The notes beneath the pieces were generated by a model. It saw nothing but the letters and a program-made list of their open reading frames with translations, searched no databases and was not told where the DNA came from. This document shows, one piece after another, positions 43,587 to 54,600 of a DNA stretch of 64,000 nt. The DNA is taken from assembly GCA_027487695.1 (NCBI GenBank), contig JAIYDB010000038.1:1-64000 (forward strand), in the 5' to 3' direction. The position numbers and the translations under genes were made by a program. The DNA comes from Cytophagaceae bacterium. GTDB lineage: Bacteria > Bacteroidota > Bacteroidia > Cytophagales > Flexibacteraceae. Position 1 is the stretch's first letter. Each line of letters opens with the position of its first letter.

Positions 43587-44816
43587 ATGAATCCTATTAA
43601 ACTCGATACTATCGAAGAAGCCATTGAAGCAGTAAAAAATGGTCAAATGATAGTAGTGGTTGACGATGAAGACCGCGAAAACGAAGGCGATTTAATTTGC
43701 GCAGCAGAAGCAATTACACCTGAGATAGTAAACTTCATGAGCAAAGAAGCTAGAGGTCTTATTTGCTGTGCTTTAAGTGAAGAACGTTGCCAAGAATTAG
43801 GCTTGGAGTTAATGGTAGGTAATAATACAGCCCTACACGCTACCCCATTTACTGTTTCAGTAGATTTATTAGGAAAAGGAGTAACTACAGGAATATCGGC
43901 TTATGATAGGTATATGACCATCAAAGCATTAGCCGATCCAGCTACAAAACCAGAAGAACTAGGTAAACCAGGACATATTTTCCCTTTAAAGGCTAAAGAA
44001 GAAGGTGTATTACGCAGAACTGGTCATACAGAAGCATCAGCAGATTTTGCAAAACTTGCAGGGTTTAAACCTGCTGGTGTGTTAGTAGAGATTATGAATG
44101 AAGATGGGACGATGGCTCGCCTGCCTCAGCTTCGTGAATTTGCCGATAAGCACAAGTTAAAGCTAGTATCTATTAAAGATTTAGTAGCTTATAGAATCCG
44201 TACCGAAAGCCTTATTACCAGAGAAATAGGCGTTGAAATGCCAACAGAATTTGGTGAATTTCAACTAATCGCTTACCGTCAGAAAACAACTGGCGATATA
44301 CACTTGGCTATGATTAAGGGCACTTGGAATGCCGATGAACCTGTGATGGTGCGTGTGCATAGCAGCTGTGCTACTGGCGATATTTTTGGTTCTTGTCGTT
44401 GCGATTGCGGTCCTCAATTACACCATGCCTTACGTATGGTAGAAAAGGAAGGCAAAGGCGTAGTACTTTATATGAACCAAGAAGGCAGAGGTATTGGGTT
44501 ACTAAACAAACTTAAAGCATATAAACTACAAGAACAAGGAAGAGATACTGTTCAGGCTAACTTGGAATTGGGCTTTAAAATGGACGAAAGAGATTATGGT
44601 GTAGGTGCTCAGATACTAAGAGATTTAGGCATTCAAAAGATAAAGCTCATCAGTAATAATCCTAAAAAGCGTGCTGGTTTATTAGGCTATGGTTTAGAGA
44701 TTGTTGATACTATCCATATTGAGATAGCACCAAACTCTCATAATGAGGCATATTTACTCACGAAAAGAGATAAAATGGGTCATACCATTTTAAAAGATTA
44801 CGAAAATAATCTATAA
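43587..44816 (+). CDS. ribBA: Bifunctional DHBP synthase / GTP cyclohydrolase II
   Basis: This riboflavin pathway fusion has two halves. The N-terminal RibB half ([52 protein letters not shown]) makes dihydroxybutanone phosphate from ribulose 5-phosphate. The C-terminal RibA half ([24 protein letters not shown], with the three zinc cysteines, and [14 protein letters not shown]) converts GTP. Both active sites are intact in the 409 residues. No FMN riboswitch was evident in the 141-base upstream gap. It is divergent from the glycosyltransferase and followed 41 bases later by the thioredoxin-like gene. Confidence 0.96.
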   Translation: MNPIKLDTIEEAIEAVKNGQMIVVVDDEDRENEGDLICAAEAITPEIVNFMSKEARGLICCALSEERCQELGLELMVGNNTALHATPFTVSVDLLGKGVTTGISAYDRYMTIKALADPATKPEELGKPGHIFPLKAKEEGVLRRTGHTEASADFAKLAGFKPAGVLVEIMNEDGTMARLPQLREFADKHKLKLVSIKDLVAYRIRTESLITREIGVEMPTEFGEFQLIAYRQKTTGDIHLAMIKGTWNADEPVMVRVHSSCATGDIFGSCRCDCGPQLHHALRMVEKEGKGVVLYMNQEGRGIGLLNKLKAYKLQEQGRDTVQANLELGFKMDERDYGVGAQILRDLGIQKIKLISNNPKKRAGLLGYGLEIVDTIHIEIAPNSHNEAYLLTKRDKMGHTILKDYENNL

Positions 44817-44857
44817 TTGTAATTGCTACAAAAATTACGCTTACTCACAACACCTCA

Positions 44858-45508
44858 ATGATACTCGATATTTCATCTATTGACAGGCTTTTTTCTTGGC
44901 AAGAATATCTGGAGTTTTCCAGAAATTTATTCGACGCACAAGGAAGAACTACTTCAGAGTCTGACACCTACAACACTACAGAAATTCTAGATTATACCAA
45001 GTTAAACTTTGCCAGAATAAATAGAGTAAATAAACAGTTTGACTTTTCTAAAAACCTAGAAAATACAATATCGGAAATACCAACTAAATGGCGATGGATA
45101 ATGCTTGCTGAAAGTTGGTGTGGCGATGTAGCTCAAGTAGGTCCAGTAATTGCCCAAATTGCTGAAAGTTCAGAAAATATTGAATTCTCAGTCGTATTAC
45201 GCGATAAGAACATAGGTCTGATGGATAAGTTTTTAACCAATGGTGGACGGTCTATTCCTAAGTTAATTTGTTTAGAACCAAGTACTTATCAAGTAATTGG
45301 TTCTTGGGGACCTAGGCCTCAAGCTTTGCAAGAATTATTGAACATATGGAGTAGTGAACCACTTACCTTAATTCAAAAAGCTGAGAAACTCCATAAATGG
45401 TATGCAGATGATAAAACAGAACATACTCAACTTGAATTAAATGAAGTATTAAAGCAATGGATTGCACATTCTAGTTCTTTTGCTTATACGCCAGCGGTTT
45501 CTCGTTAA
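44858..45508 (+). CDS. Thioredoxin-like protein with a single-cysteine WCGD site
   Basis: The 216-residue cytosolic protein has a thioredoxin-fold domain (about 75-185) of the Thioredoxin_9 type, centred on LAESWCGDVAQVGPVIAQIA. The redox position has only Cys88, with Asp two residues later in place of the resolving cysteine, which is the norm for this subfamily. It also keeps a cis-Pro region (RSIPKLICL). It could be a monothiol reductase or bacilliredoxin-like. A strong terminator follows, and it is convergent with mutL. Confidence 0.85.
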   Translation: MILDISSIDRLFSWQEYLEFSRNLFDAQGRTTSESDTYNTTEILDYTKLNFARINRVNKQFDFSKNLENTISEIPTKWRWIMLAESWCGDVAQVGPVIAQIAESSENIEFSVVLRDKNIGLMDKFLTNGGRSIPKLICLEPSTYQVIGSWGPRPQALQELLNIWSSEPLTLIQKAEKLHKWYADDKTEHTQLELNEVLKQWIAHSSSFAYTPAVSR

Positions 45509-45530
45509 TAGCGTCACCGTTTACGATGAT

Positions 45531-45567
45531 AGCCACTCGTTTTTCGCGGGTGGCTTTTGTTTTTTTA
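45531..45567 (+). terminator. Terminator after the thioredoxin-like gene
   Basis: AGCCACTCG pairs with CGGGTGGCT (one G-T pair) around a 7-base loop, followed by TTTGTTTTTTT. There is no T-run on the other strand, so mutL is not served by it. Confidence 0.87.
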
Positions 45568-45578
45568 CTCGCATCTGA

Positions 45579-47486
45579 TTAAAAGAAACTACCTAACCTA
45601 TCGGCATTGAGCAGCACTAAAGTAGGTAATCCTTCTGGGGTATAATGAGGTATTTCGCAAGCAAAGAGACGGTCAATTGTTTCGCTCATTTCTTCTTTGG
45701 TCATTTGCTTGCCCCATTTTATAGCGGTACGTTTAGCAAAGGTTTTTGCAATAGCCTCTCTGTAATTGAGTTTCGTATCTGTCTTTTCTTCCTTGAATTG
45801 GCTTAATAAATCTTCAAAAACCAAGTGTTCCTCACCTGAAGGAATATCTGCTGGCAGACCAGAAAGCTTTATAGTATTTCCCCCAAATGGCTCAAAAACA
45901 AAATCGTGCTTAGCAAAATCTTCTTGTAGTTCCATCGCTAAACTATAGTCTGCCAAACTAAGATTCACCGTTTTCGGAAATAGCAATTGCTGACTTCCAC
46001 CTTTGCTTGTGCCCAACGTTTTCACTAATCGCTCATAGATGATGCGTTGATGGGCAGCGTTTTGGTCTATCATCATCAACCCACTTTTCACAGGGGTTAG
46101 AATATACCTTTGTTGGACCTGAAATACTTGCTTATCAGTATCAAGACTGGGTAAGTCAGAAGTACTTCTTTCATTGATAGCACTACCAAATGTAAGTTGT
46201 TGAGCAGGTTGATTTTGTGAAGAAGTAGAAGGAAAATTTTTGCCACTGATATTCTGAAACTCTTCAATAGCCTCATTCCTCGCTAAAGGATTATACAATT
46301 TACCCCAGTTTTTAAGGTTGTGAGCTTCTCTATTTGCATCAAAAGGATGCGTTTGTTTGCCCCAATTTTGAGCAGATGAACCACCCGTATTTTGACTTGG
46401 TGTATTCACCTCAAAAGAACCGGGGAAATTTCCCCCGTTACCCCCCGTTATATCGTTAATAAATGCGGCTTGCTCAAAATCAATACTTGGCAATAAGTTA
46501 TAGGCGCTCAATGTTTTACGAACGGCTGCCTTTATGATGGCATAAACCGTACGCTCATCGTCAAACTTGATTTCTGTTTTTGTGGGGTGTACGTTGATAT
46601 CTATATGAACTGGATCAAGCTCAATAAACAGCACATAAAATGGATGCGTTTCAGGTGCTAATAGTCCTTCAAAGGCAGCCACTACAGCACTATGTAATTG
46701 ATAGTTCTTTACATATCGATTATTAACAAAGAAGTACTGTTCGCCTCTTAATTTTTTGGCGAAGCCTGGCTTACCAACATAACCAATTACATTCATGAAA
46801 TCGGTTTGTTCTTGCGTAGTAGCCAATTGCTCTTTGTAGTTATTTCCAAAAAGTTCAACTATTCGGGCCGCTAGCTTACCTGGGGCAAGTTTTATGGTAA
46901 GTACATCGTTTATTACCAACGAAAACCCAATCTGAGGATTGGCTAAAACCACTCGATTGAACTCATCCATAATATGGCGAAGCTCAACTGAATTGCTTTT
47001 CAGGAAATTGCGTCTTGCAGGGACATTAAAGAACAAGTTTTTAACAGCAATACTGGTTCCTTCAGCAGTCGCAACTGGTTCAGATTTCTTTATTTCAGAA
47101 CCATCAATAATAACGAGGGTACCAATTTCCTCGCCTGTTTGTTTAGTCCGTAATTCAACCTGAGCCACAGCTGCAATACTCGCCATAGCCTCGCCCCTAA
47201 AGCCCATGGTTTTGATTTTAAACAAGTCTTCTGCTTGTTTAATTTTGCTTGTTGCGTGTCTAGCAAAGCACATAATGGCATCCGAAGGATTCATCCCAGA
47301 ACCATTATCTACCACCTGAATTAAGGTTCTGCCAGCATCTTTTACTATTAAACTAATCGAGGTTGCCTTGGCATCTACACTATTCTCCAGCAATTCCTTC
47401 ACTACCGATGCAGGCCTTTGCACCACCTCGCCTGCGGCAATTTGGTTGGCAATAGCTTCTGGCAAAAGGTTAATCAGATTGGGCAT
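45579..47486 (-). CDS. mutL: DNA mismatch repair protein MutL, endonuclease motifs lost
   Basis: MutL couples MutS recognition to downstream repair. The N-terminal GHKL ATPase is complete: ELLENSVDAKA, VVDNGSGM, RHATSKI and GFRGEAMASIA. A low-complexity linker (about 350-440, Asn/Gln/Ser-rich) leads to the dimerisation domain. The metal-dependent nicking motifs of endonuclease-type MutL are all altered: DQHA-x2-E-x4-E reads D474-QNA-AH-Q480-RIIY-E485, the ACR-type cysteine motif reads FAKRTAIKWG (583-592), and CPHGRP reads TPEGLP. This copy is therefore predicted to lack nicking activity. Divergent from the helix-hairpin-helix genes. Confidence 0.95.
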   Translation of the reverse strand: MPNLINLLPEAIANQIAAGEVVQRPASVVKELLENSVDAKATSISLIVKDAGRTLIQVVDNGSGMNPSDAIMCFARHATSKIKQAEDLFKIKTMGFRGEAMASIAAVAQVELRTKQTGEEIGTLVIIDGSEIKKSEPVATAEGTSIAVKNLFFNVPARRNFLKSNSVELRHIMDEFNRVVLANPQIGFSLVINDVLTIKLAPGKLAARIVELFGNNYKEQLATTQEQTDFMNVIGYVGKPGFAKKLRGEQYFFVNNRYVKNYQLHSAVVAAFEGLLAPETHPFYVLFIELDPVHIDINVHPTKTEIKFDDERTVYAIIKAAVRKTLSAYNLLPSIDFEQAAFINDITGGNGGNFPGSFEVNTPSQNTGGSSAQNWGKQTHPFDANREAHNLKNWGKLYNPLARNEAIEEFQNISGKNFPSTSSQNQPAQQLTFGSAINERSTSDLPSLDTDKQVFQVQQRYILTPVKSGLMMIDQNAAHQRIIYERLVKTLGTSKGGSQQLLFPKTVNLSLADYSLAMELQEDFAKHDFVFEPFGGNTIKLSGLPADIPSGEEHLVFEDLLSQFKEEKTDTKLNYREAIAKTFAKRTAIKWGKQMTKEEMSETIDRLFACEIPHYTPEGLPTLVLLNADRLGSFF

Positions 47487-47622
47487 AGTAGCAAGGAATA
47501 AACCGTAAAAATAGGGAAAGGAAAAGTATGGGCATCTTATTTTGTATTAGAAAGGCAATCTGAATTTTGCCTATATTGAAAAATAACAGATATTTAAGCA
47601 ACAAAAGCACATTTAATACTAC

Positions 47623-48516
47623 TTGAAACCTAACCAAAAGTCGTTTTTTAGCTCTGCCAAAGAACAAAGGGCGGCAATGGGGTTATTGGTTTTGGTGGTA
47701 TGTTTTTTACTTATCAGGTGGGGTATCAGTTCATTTACTGGTAGCAAACCAAATACTATTCTAATTACAGAAAGTGCCGAGGCTTTAGCCAAAAGTGGCA
47801 CCAATCAAACTAAGGCCAATTCCATAGAATACAATCCTTCCACTTTTGATCCTAATACCGCCAGTATAGAGGTATTACAGCAACAAGGCATCCCATTATG
47901 GTTGGCAAAACGCATAATTAATTACCGAACCAAGGGTGGTAAATTCAGAACCAAGGCAGACTTGCAGCGGATTTATGATTTTCCCGATTCGCTCTTTCAA
48001 AAGGTGGTTAGTTATATTCAACTGCCTGATTCTGCCGAAAAAAACTACACCAAATATCCCCAAAAGGAATACTACAAGCGATACCCAACCCACACAAACA
48101 AGCAAGTTTGTGCAACAGGCTTTAACATTAACAAAGCTGGCTTGGCTGAACTTGACCAACTGCCCGGTATTGGCGAAGCCCGTGCTAAATGGATATTGGA
48201 TTACCGTGACCGATTAGGTGGCTTTACAGATTTGCGTCAGCTTGAGGATATGGTAGGTTTAGATAGTCTTTCGTTAGCCTCGTTAAAGCAGTACGCCCAA
48301 ATTTTTCCTGACGATTTACCGAGAAAGCTTAACATTAACCTGATTGACTTAGAAGAATTGGCCAAACACCCCTACCTAACCCGTAGAAAGGCAAAGGCAA
48401 TTATCAATTTCAGAACGCAACACGGAGCTTACCAAGATATTGACGAGCTTACCTCAGTTCGGGTATTAACTGATAAGGAGCTTGAAAAAATACGTCCCTA
48501 TTTAAGTACGGAATAA
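47623..48516 (+). CDS. Membrane-anchored protein with three ComEA-like helix-hairpin-helix domains
   Basis: The 297 residues have an N-terminal helix (AAMGLLVLVVCFLLIRWGISSF) that anchors the rest outside the cytosol, a short linker, then three tandem ComEA-type HhH units. They begin FDPNTASIEVLQQQGIPLWLAKRIINYR, FNINKAGLAELDQLPGIGEARAKWILDYR and LNINLIDLEELAKHPYLTRRKAKAIINFR. Such units bind DNA backbone, as in the competence receptor ComEA. A TTG start is used; no ATG precedes the membrane helix. Eighteen bases downstream begins a second HhH protein. A DNA-uptake or envelope scaffold role is an inference. Confidence 0.85.
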   Translation: MKPNQKSFFSSAKEQRAAMGLLVLVVCFLLIRWGISSFTGSKPNTILITESAEALAKSGTNQTKANSIEYNPSTFDPNTASIEVLQQQGIPLWLAKRIINYRTKGGKFRTKADLQRIYDFPDSLFQKVVSYIQLPDSAEKNYTKYPQKEYYKRYPTHTNKQVCATGFNINKAGLAELDQLPGIGEARAKWILDYRDRLGGFTDLRQLEDMVGLDSLSLASLKQYAQIFPDDLPRKLNINLIDLEELAKHPYLTRRKAKAIINFRTQHGAYQDIDELTSVRVLTDKELEKIRPYLSTE

Positions 48517-48533
48517 ATTAACCGAGCGAGAAA

Positions 48534-50345
48534 TTGTTGTTAGGAGGTCTTTTCAATTCTTGTTGGCATAGTTGGTTGGTTTTTATCTGGCTAATAATTT
48601 TTCCGCTAATAAGTTTGGCGCAAGACCGTTACTTAGCTGATGAGGACTTTATACACACTACTGGCAACCAATTGAACTTGAATTGGCAAAATGAGAAAGA
48701 AGCCATTTATAGTCCACTTTGGGTGAATATCAACACAGCAACCGAAGAAGAATTACGCACCCTCGGAATACCTGACGAAGCCATAAGATCTGTTTTAGAA
48801 TACCGAAAAAACTATGGCAACTTTACCTTCATAGAGCAATTGCAAGGTTTAGAAGGTTGGGATCCTATCACCTTAGCGGCGTTACTCCCCTACCTCACCG
48901 TGGGTAATACGCAGCAAGAGGCATATTGGCAAGCCATCCGATATCCTAAACATTATCAATGGGCGGGAGCTACGGGACTTACACATAATGGTAAAAGTTA
49001 TACACAAATCAGTAATATCCGATTTAAGGTAGGGAACCCAAGTTCTTTGGTGCGATACGGTTTACAATTAAGACGGTCCTACTCCCAAGGCGAAGCCACG
49101 CATAAAGGCAGCTTTTACTTTCAGGCAAAAAATACGCTTTATCCTAAAATACCTGTGCAACAAGTAACCATCGGTCATTACAGACCTGATGTTGGCTTAG
49201 GCCTGAACTTAGGTGGCAATGCAGGTTTTACCCCTTGGTTAGGTTTAGCAGGACGATTATATAGTAGAAATGCCTCTGTAGTGCCGTGGCAATCGGCATT
49301 TAGTGATTATGCCTTACAAGGTTTGGCGGTTTCTGGCAACATTCAAAAAACACAATATATCAGTTGGTTACATATCAATACCCAGCCTTTATCAACAGCA
49401 AACGATTCCTTAGATAACCTCAGCATAAGACCAATTGGAGCCTTAGGTACTGTGGTTCAGCCTGGTTTACTTTTGGTACACCCTATTAAAAATGGGAACA
49501 TATTCGGCACTTACTTTCAAAATGGAAGTCAATACCAAACTGGGATAGGAGCAACTGTAGCCAACCAAAACCTTACCCACAACTTTGAAGCAGGCTTCAA
49601 AACTAAGGATGCCGCATTTATGTACTCCATGTTTTACCCTATCAATAAGCGATTTACACTTTCCACTTCTGCTAGGGCGTTTAGTGCTAATTGGCGAAAT
49701 AGCTTAGGTAATCCTTACGCGCAAAGCAGTAGTTTAGGGGGCGAAAAAGGGTGGTATTCAGTTCTTCAATATGAACAAAGTCGCAATAGAGTCTACTGGT
49801 TCACCACCGATATTTACCAAAGCACCAGAGGTTTAACTTTTACCCAACCAGCAATTCACGCCAATTTAAGTCAGCAAAATGGGACCAATATCAATAGTAG
49901 TCTGCAAGCACCTATTTCTAAAAACGGCGTTGAGTTATTATGCAAATTAGCCATCACCAAAATCCTATCTGAGGCATTTACCCTTGCCTTTCTGGTAAAT
50001 ATCAGAAAGCCAGCTACTAATGAAAAAACCAAAACCGTAATTGCCAACGGCTACGCCACCGAACTACGCTACCACAAAAACCGCCACCAGCTGCGAGTGA
50101 GAGTAACGGTATGGTCGGCACCTGAATTCAGGAATGCTGTTTACTTACCTGAACCAGATATCCAATTCTTTAACCGCACCATTGCTGCATACGAAGTAGG
50201 TAACCGCATAGCCCTTTTGTATAGGTACCAATTAGAAAACGGCGCAGTTTGGGAAAGCAAACTTGTATTAAACCAATTGACGAGAACTGAGAACCGATCA
50301 CCTTTGACTTTGGAGTTGCGGACAGGGGTTTGGTTGAGAAGATAG
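48534..50345 (+). CDS. Signal-peptide protein with HhH domain and outer-membrane-barrel-like region
   Basis: The 603 residues begin with a signal peptide (LVFIWLIIFPLISLAQ), a short linker, and one ComEA-type HhH (VNINTATEEELRTLGIPDEAIRSVLEYRKNYGNFTFIEQLQGLEG, about 65-110). About 450 residues of alternating strands follow, with aromatic girdles and Gly/Asn turns, for example GLYGLAV-like repeats and VTIGHYRPDVGLGLNLGG. That pattern is typical of an outer-membrane barrel. A TTG start is inferred. It is probably in one operon with the three-HhH protein. The combination of a DNA-binding-type domain with a barrel is notable; the function is unknown. Confidence 0.75.
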   Translation: MLLGGLFNSCWHSWLVFIWLIIFPLISLAQDRYLADEDFIHTTGNQLNLNWQNEKEAIYSPLWVNINTATEEELRTLGIPDEAIRSVLEYRKNYGNFTFIEQLQGLEGWDPITLAALLPYLTVGNTQQEAYWQAIRYPKHYQWAGATGLTHNGKSYTQISNIRFKVGNPSSLVRYGLQLRRSYSQGEATHKGSFYFQAKNTLYPKIPVQQVTIGHYRPDVGLGLNLGGNAGFTPWLGLAGRLYSRNASVVPWQSAFSDYALQGLAVSGNIQKTQYISWLHINTQPLSTANDSLDNLSIRPIGALGTVVQPGLLLVHPIKNGNIFGTYFQNGSQYQTGIGATVANQNLTHNFEAGFKTKDAAFMYSMFYPINKRFTLSTSARAFSANWRNSLGNPYAQSSSLGGEKGWYSVLQYEQSRNRVYWFTTDIYQSTRGLTFTQPAIHANLSQQNGTNINSSLQAPISKNGVELLCKLAITKILSEAFTLAFLVNIRKPATNEKTKTVIANGYATELRYHKNRHQLRVRVTVWSAPEFRNAVYLPEPDIQFFNRTIAAYEVGNRIALLYRYQLENGAVWESKLVLNQLTRTENRSPLTLELRTGVWLRR

Positions 50346-50387
50346 GTGCTAAAACACTAACTTGCGGTGATTTTTATTCACCTATTT

Positions 50388-51563
50388 ATGGAAACAGCAA
50401 ACGATTGGGTTTCATTGATATACACTCTAGTTGGATCTCACGCTATTTTCTTTGGGCTAATTGCCTACTTACAGAAAAAGGATACTAAGTCAATACCTTG
50501 GTTTAGTCTGTTTCTTTGGATTTTTGGTTTACCATCTATCTCATGGTTGCTACACGCCACACCAGTCTTTTACAGCTTACCAAGGTTTGCCTATTGGCCT
50601 ATTGGGTTATACTTCTGTGTGATGCCCACTTTTTATCTATACGTTAAAAGCCTAACGCAGATTATAACTTTTAAAGAAGTCCGAAAGCACTTGTTTTTTC
50701 CAATTCTGGAGTTTTGCAGTATGCTAACCATCTGTTTGCTACCTAGGGATATTTACGATAAGTTCATTTCTAGCGGAGCAAATCAAACTTGGGGGCTTGC
50801 CTTTGTTAGCGTACTTGGAGCGTATAACTTGTTCTATTGCTTCATTACCTTCAGACTATCAAACATCAGCATTAGGAAGTTTGAGAAAGTGTTTATTAAT
50901 GATTCTGTAAACTTATTCCAATGGACAAAGAGACTTTCAATATTATTAGGAATCCTTTATGGTTTAGAATTATTTCTCAGTTTCCCAATTACGCTCAGAA
51001 TAAATTATAGCATTGCAGTAGTAATAGCTGCAATACTTAACCTCGTATTTGTACTTACAGTATTGTTTGCAAGTTATAAATATCTGTTTAGCACTAATAA
51101 TCAATGGAACCAGCTAGCAGAGCTAGAGGAATCTAGCCCAGAATATTATGAAAGTGATACAGTTAAAGAATCCATATTGGACTCTAACCCAGCCTTCGTG
51201 ATTAATGAGAAGCTGGTAAAGCAACTCGAATACTTACTAGAAAATGGTGCCTACTTAAACCAAGAGGTATCGCTAATATCTTTAGCTCAAGAACTGGATG
51301 TTACTCCTAAAGTGCTTTCCAAAACCATTAGCGAAGCAAAAGGACTAAACTTCTCTGGCTTAATAAATGAGTACCGAGTTAACAGAGCAAAAGTATTGCT
51401 TAGCGGCAATGAACACGAATATCTTACTATTGAAGGCATAGGTTCGGAAGCTGGATTCCCTTCTAAATCTACATTTTTTTCAGTCTTCAAAAAGCATACT
51501 GGACTTACTCCTAAAGAGTTCCAGCTTTCAAAAACCAATGATTTAGTCCAGAAAAAGGGCTAA
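50388..51563 (+). CDS. Membrane-embedded AraC-family regulator
   Basis: The 391-residue protein starts with six or seven hydrophobic helices (about 8-235), including LIYTLVGSHAIFFGLIAYL and YSIAVVIAAILNLVFVLTVLFASYKYLF. After an acidic linker it ends in an AraC-type double helix-turn-helix (ISLAQELDVTPKVLSKTI and GSEAGFPSKSTFFSVFKKHTGLTPKEFQ). Such regulators sense a signal in or outside the membrane and bind DNA from the cytosolic side. The ATG at 50388 is preferred over a GTG at 50367. It lies directly upstream of the T9SS adhesin gene, which is its likely target. Confidence 0.88.
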   Translation: METANDWVSLIYTLVGSHAIFFGLIAYLQKKDTKSIPWFSLFLWIFGLPSISWLLHATPVFYSLPRFAYWPIGLYFCVMPTFYLYVKSLTQIITFKEVRKHLFFPILEFCSMLTICLLPRDIYDKFISSGANQTWGLAFVSVLGAYNLFYCFITFRLSNISIRKFEKVFINDSVNLFQWTKRLSILLGILYGLELFLSFPITLRINYSIAVVIAAILNLVFVLTVLFASYKYLFSTNNQWNQLAELEESSPEYYESDTVKESILDSNPAFVINEKLVKQLEYLLENGAYLNQEVSLISLAQELDVTPKVLSKTISEAKGLNFSGLINEYRVNRAKVLLSGNEHEYLTIEGIGSEAGFPSKSTFFSVFKKHTGLTPKEFQLSKTNDLVQKKG

Positions 51564-51661
51564 ATCCTTTTTCTGGAATCCTTCTTTGTAGTTCTCATTA
51601 TCTTGCTTTGAGTCCTTTGGGTAGTTTTGTAATACAACTTAATTACCCACTCCTTCACTCA

Positions 51662-54600
51662 ATGAAAAACGTGTTTACAACCAAGAATTTTTTATTTATT
51701 CTCCTAACGTTGGTAGGAGCTTTTCTCTATCCAAGCATAAAAGTGCATGCTGAAGGAAGTAAACAACTAACCCGTTTTGGGGTAGAAAGCCGAATACTTT
51801 TCGGGTTAAGAAACTTTGCCAGATTCAATTCTTTAGACACTAACGCCAGGCTTTGTTTTACTATTAAAAGTACCCAAGAAAGAGTGTATTTCGGTTTTGG
51901 GCTAGCAAGAAATCAGGATCAATTTAACGGATCAACAAACTTTAGCACATTTTTTAGAGTTAAAGATTCCTTTGGAAATATTGTAAGGAATACACAACGT
52001 TTACCTAGAACCTCGGCCGAGCCTGGCTTTATACAAAATAGTACACAGTCTTCCCCAAGCATAATTCAGGTAGGTGGGTACGATCCTGGGATTTCATTTA
52101 TCCCACCAAGCCCTGGAACCTACTATATTGAATTAACAGCAGATACAACAAGACCACAAGGAACCTTTAACCTTGAACATTTTGATGTTACAGTAATCAA
52201 TTCTAATACAAATCAAGAACAAATAGGACGCTTATGGAGTAGGCAATGGAGTATAACGGCTGGTGGTTTTAACAGACCTACTAGGGCTGAAATGTTTATT
52301 TATTCGGCTGATAGCGTGGTTACTAAAATTGACTTTAATGGAATGGAGCCCTTTAACTTTTTTATAGGCGCAAATTCTAAAGGGGTCAATTTCACTTCCA
52401 ATCCTCTTATAAATAGAAAGTCAAGACAAGGTGAAGCCATAAACCCAGATTATCTAGTTTTCTTGCAAAATCCTGATAGCACAATTTGGCCTAATGGTAC
52501 CGACTTTATTAGGTTTTTAGAGCAACCTGTTTTAGCCTTTTGTCCAAACAGGGGATACCGTCTAAAAATTTCTGTAAACAAAGGGCAAGAAGCTGATATT
52601 TACCTTGAGTTTAACGGCATAGCTGGTTACCAAGAAGGTACCTCAGATAGGAAGTTAACCGTTTCCTTACAAGCTGGTGTTAACCTAATCCCATTTGATG
52701 GTAGAGACGGTTTAGGTAATTTGTTAACAAATGCTATGCTTGTAAATGTTCCTATTGAATTAGTAGCTTACAGAGGTGTTACCCACCTGCCTTTATTTGA
52801 TGTAGAAAACAATGCGAACGGGTTTATCATTAGCCTAGTTAGACCCTTAACTGGAAATTTGAGAGTCTTTTGGGACGATACAAATTTACCAGACGGATTA
52901 GCAAATCTTTCTGGCTGCATTGGTTCTTGTCATTCATTTCCTAGCCCATTGTTTGGAAACGATAATACTATAAATACTTGGTGGAATACAGGTACCTATT
53001 TACCACTTACCAGTACTTTGATTTTGGATACACTATGCCCAACAATAAGCCTTTCAGCCAATGTGGTACGAGGAAGTTATTGTTCAGATTTAGGATATGC
53101 AATTCCAATTTATTCTGGTTATTCTGGCCGAGTTAAAATTACTTGGATAGAACAAGAAACAGGAATTGAATATCCAGGCTTTGGTCGGGATGAACGTTTA
53201 ATCTTTTCTTATTTTACCCCTTACTTATTGATAGCAAAGGATTTATACACTGAATATTCTGATACAGTTATTGTAAGCCCACTACCTCAGCCCGATTCAA
53301 TCGTTTTCTATAACGCCGAAGTAGTTGAAGCACCTTTTTGTAGTTATGGAGTTGCTGACGTAAGGATATTTGGTTTGTCGTCTGTTCAATATAGATGGAG
53401 AGACTTAAGCTCAGGGCGAATTTTACCTGCACCAGATACATTCCAGCAACTTTCTGCATATCCTGGCAGATACAGACTTATAGCTACAAGCCTTGAGTTT
53501 GGCTGTAAAGATTCACTTGATTTTGAGATACTTGGAAGTGGTTCAGCAGTAGATGTTTCTCTTAATAGATTAGTCCAACCAAGGTTCTGCTCTGATTCAG
53601 GAATGGTAAAATGTTCAGTAAACTTCCCAGTAGAGCAAGCGGGCTTCAGATGGAAAAATTTGGAAACTGGAGCTATTCTATCAACTACTTCAGATTCTTT
53701 AAAAGCTTTGCCAGGGAGGTATAGAGTTATAGCTTTTAAGTTAAGTGAAGGGATAAATATCTGTTCAGATTCCTTAGATGTTGAAATTATAAAAAGTGAT
53801 TCAATTAAAACTTTGGCGAATATCGTTCAGCCAAATACTTGTGGGAGCCTAGGTAGAGCCTACATACAACTTGTTGATTCTGTTGGTAATTACTCATTCA
53901 CTTGGAAAAGAAGAGCCGATCAGGTTGTAGTAAATAACTGTTGTAATAGGGTTGAACTTCCTGAAGGTGAATATGTTGCCTTAATAAGGAATGAAACCTT
54001 TGGTTGTTCGGATTCAACCTTAATCAAGATTATATCGCCAGGCAATCCTAACATTGAATTAGACTCAATAGTTCAACCAACCTGCACTAATCCTAAAGGT
54101 CTGTTGAAAGTAAAAGTTAGCACTGGTTCTACCTCCTTAATTTATAGATGGAGGAGATTACCTGATGGTCTTGTCTTGCCAGATACGGCTCAAAACAGGA
54201 TTAAACTTAATCCCGGAGTTTATAGATTAGTGGTTAAAGATTTAGGCGGTATTTGTTCGGATTCTATTGACCTCACTTTAAATGAACCAGTTATACCCAA
54301 TATTGATTTTTCTGGGCTACCAGACAGTACTTGTATAAGTAGTGGATCGTTTAATCTGAGTTCTGAATTTGCAGGTGGAAGGTTTAGTGGCACTGGGATA
54401 TCAGGAAACGTATTTACTCCAACAAAAGATGGTGTTTTTGAAATAACCTATTCCCTAAATTTGGGATCTTGTAGGGTAAGCAGAATTAGAACAATTAAAG
54501 TAAATTCTATCCCCAATTCTAATTTTTCCATTCCAGATAAAGTCTGCTTAAACAGCGAACCAGTTAGTTTAGTGCCAGACCAAATTGGTGGTTTATTTGA

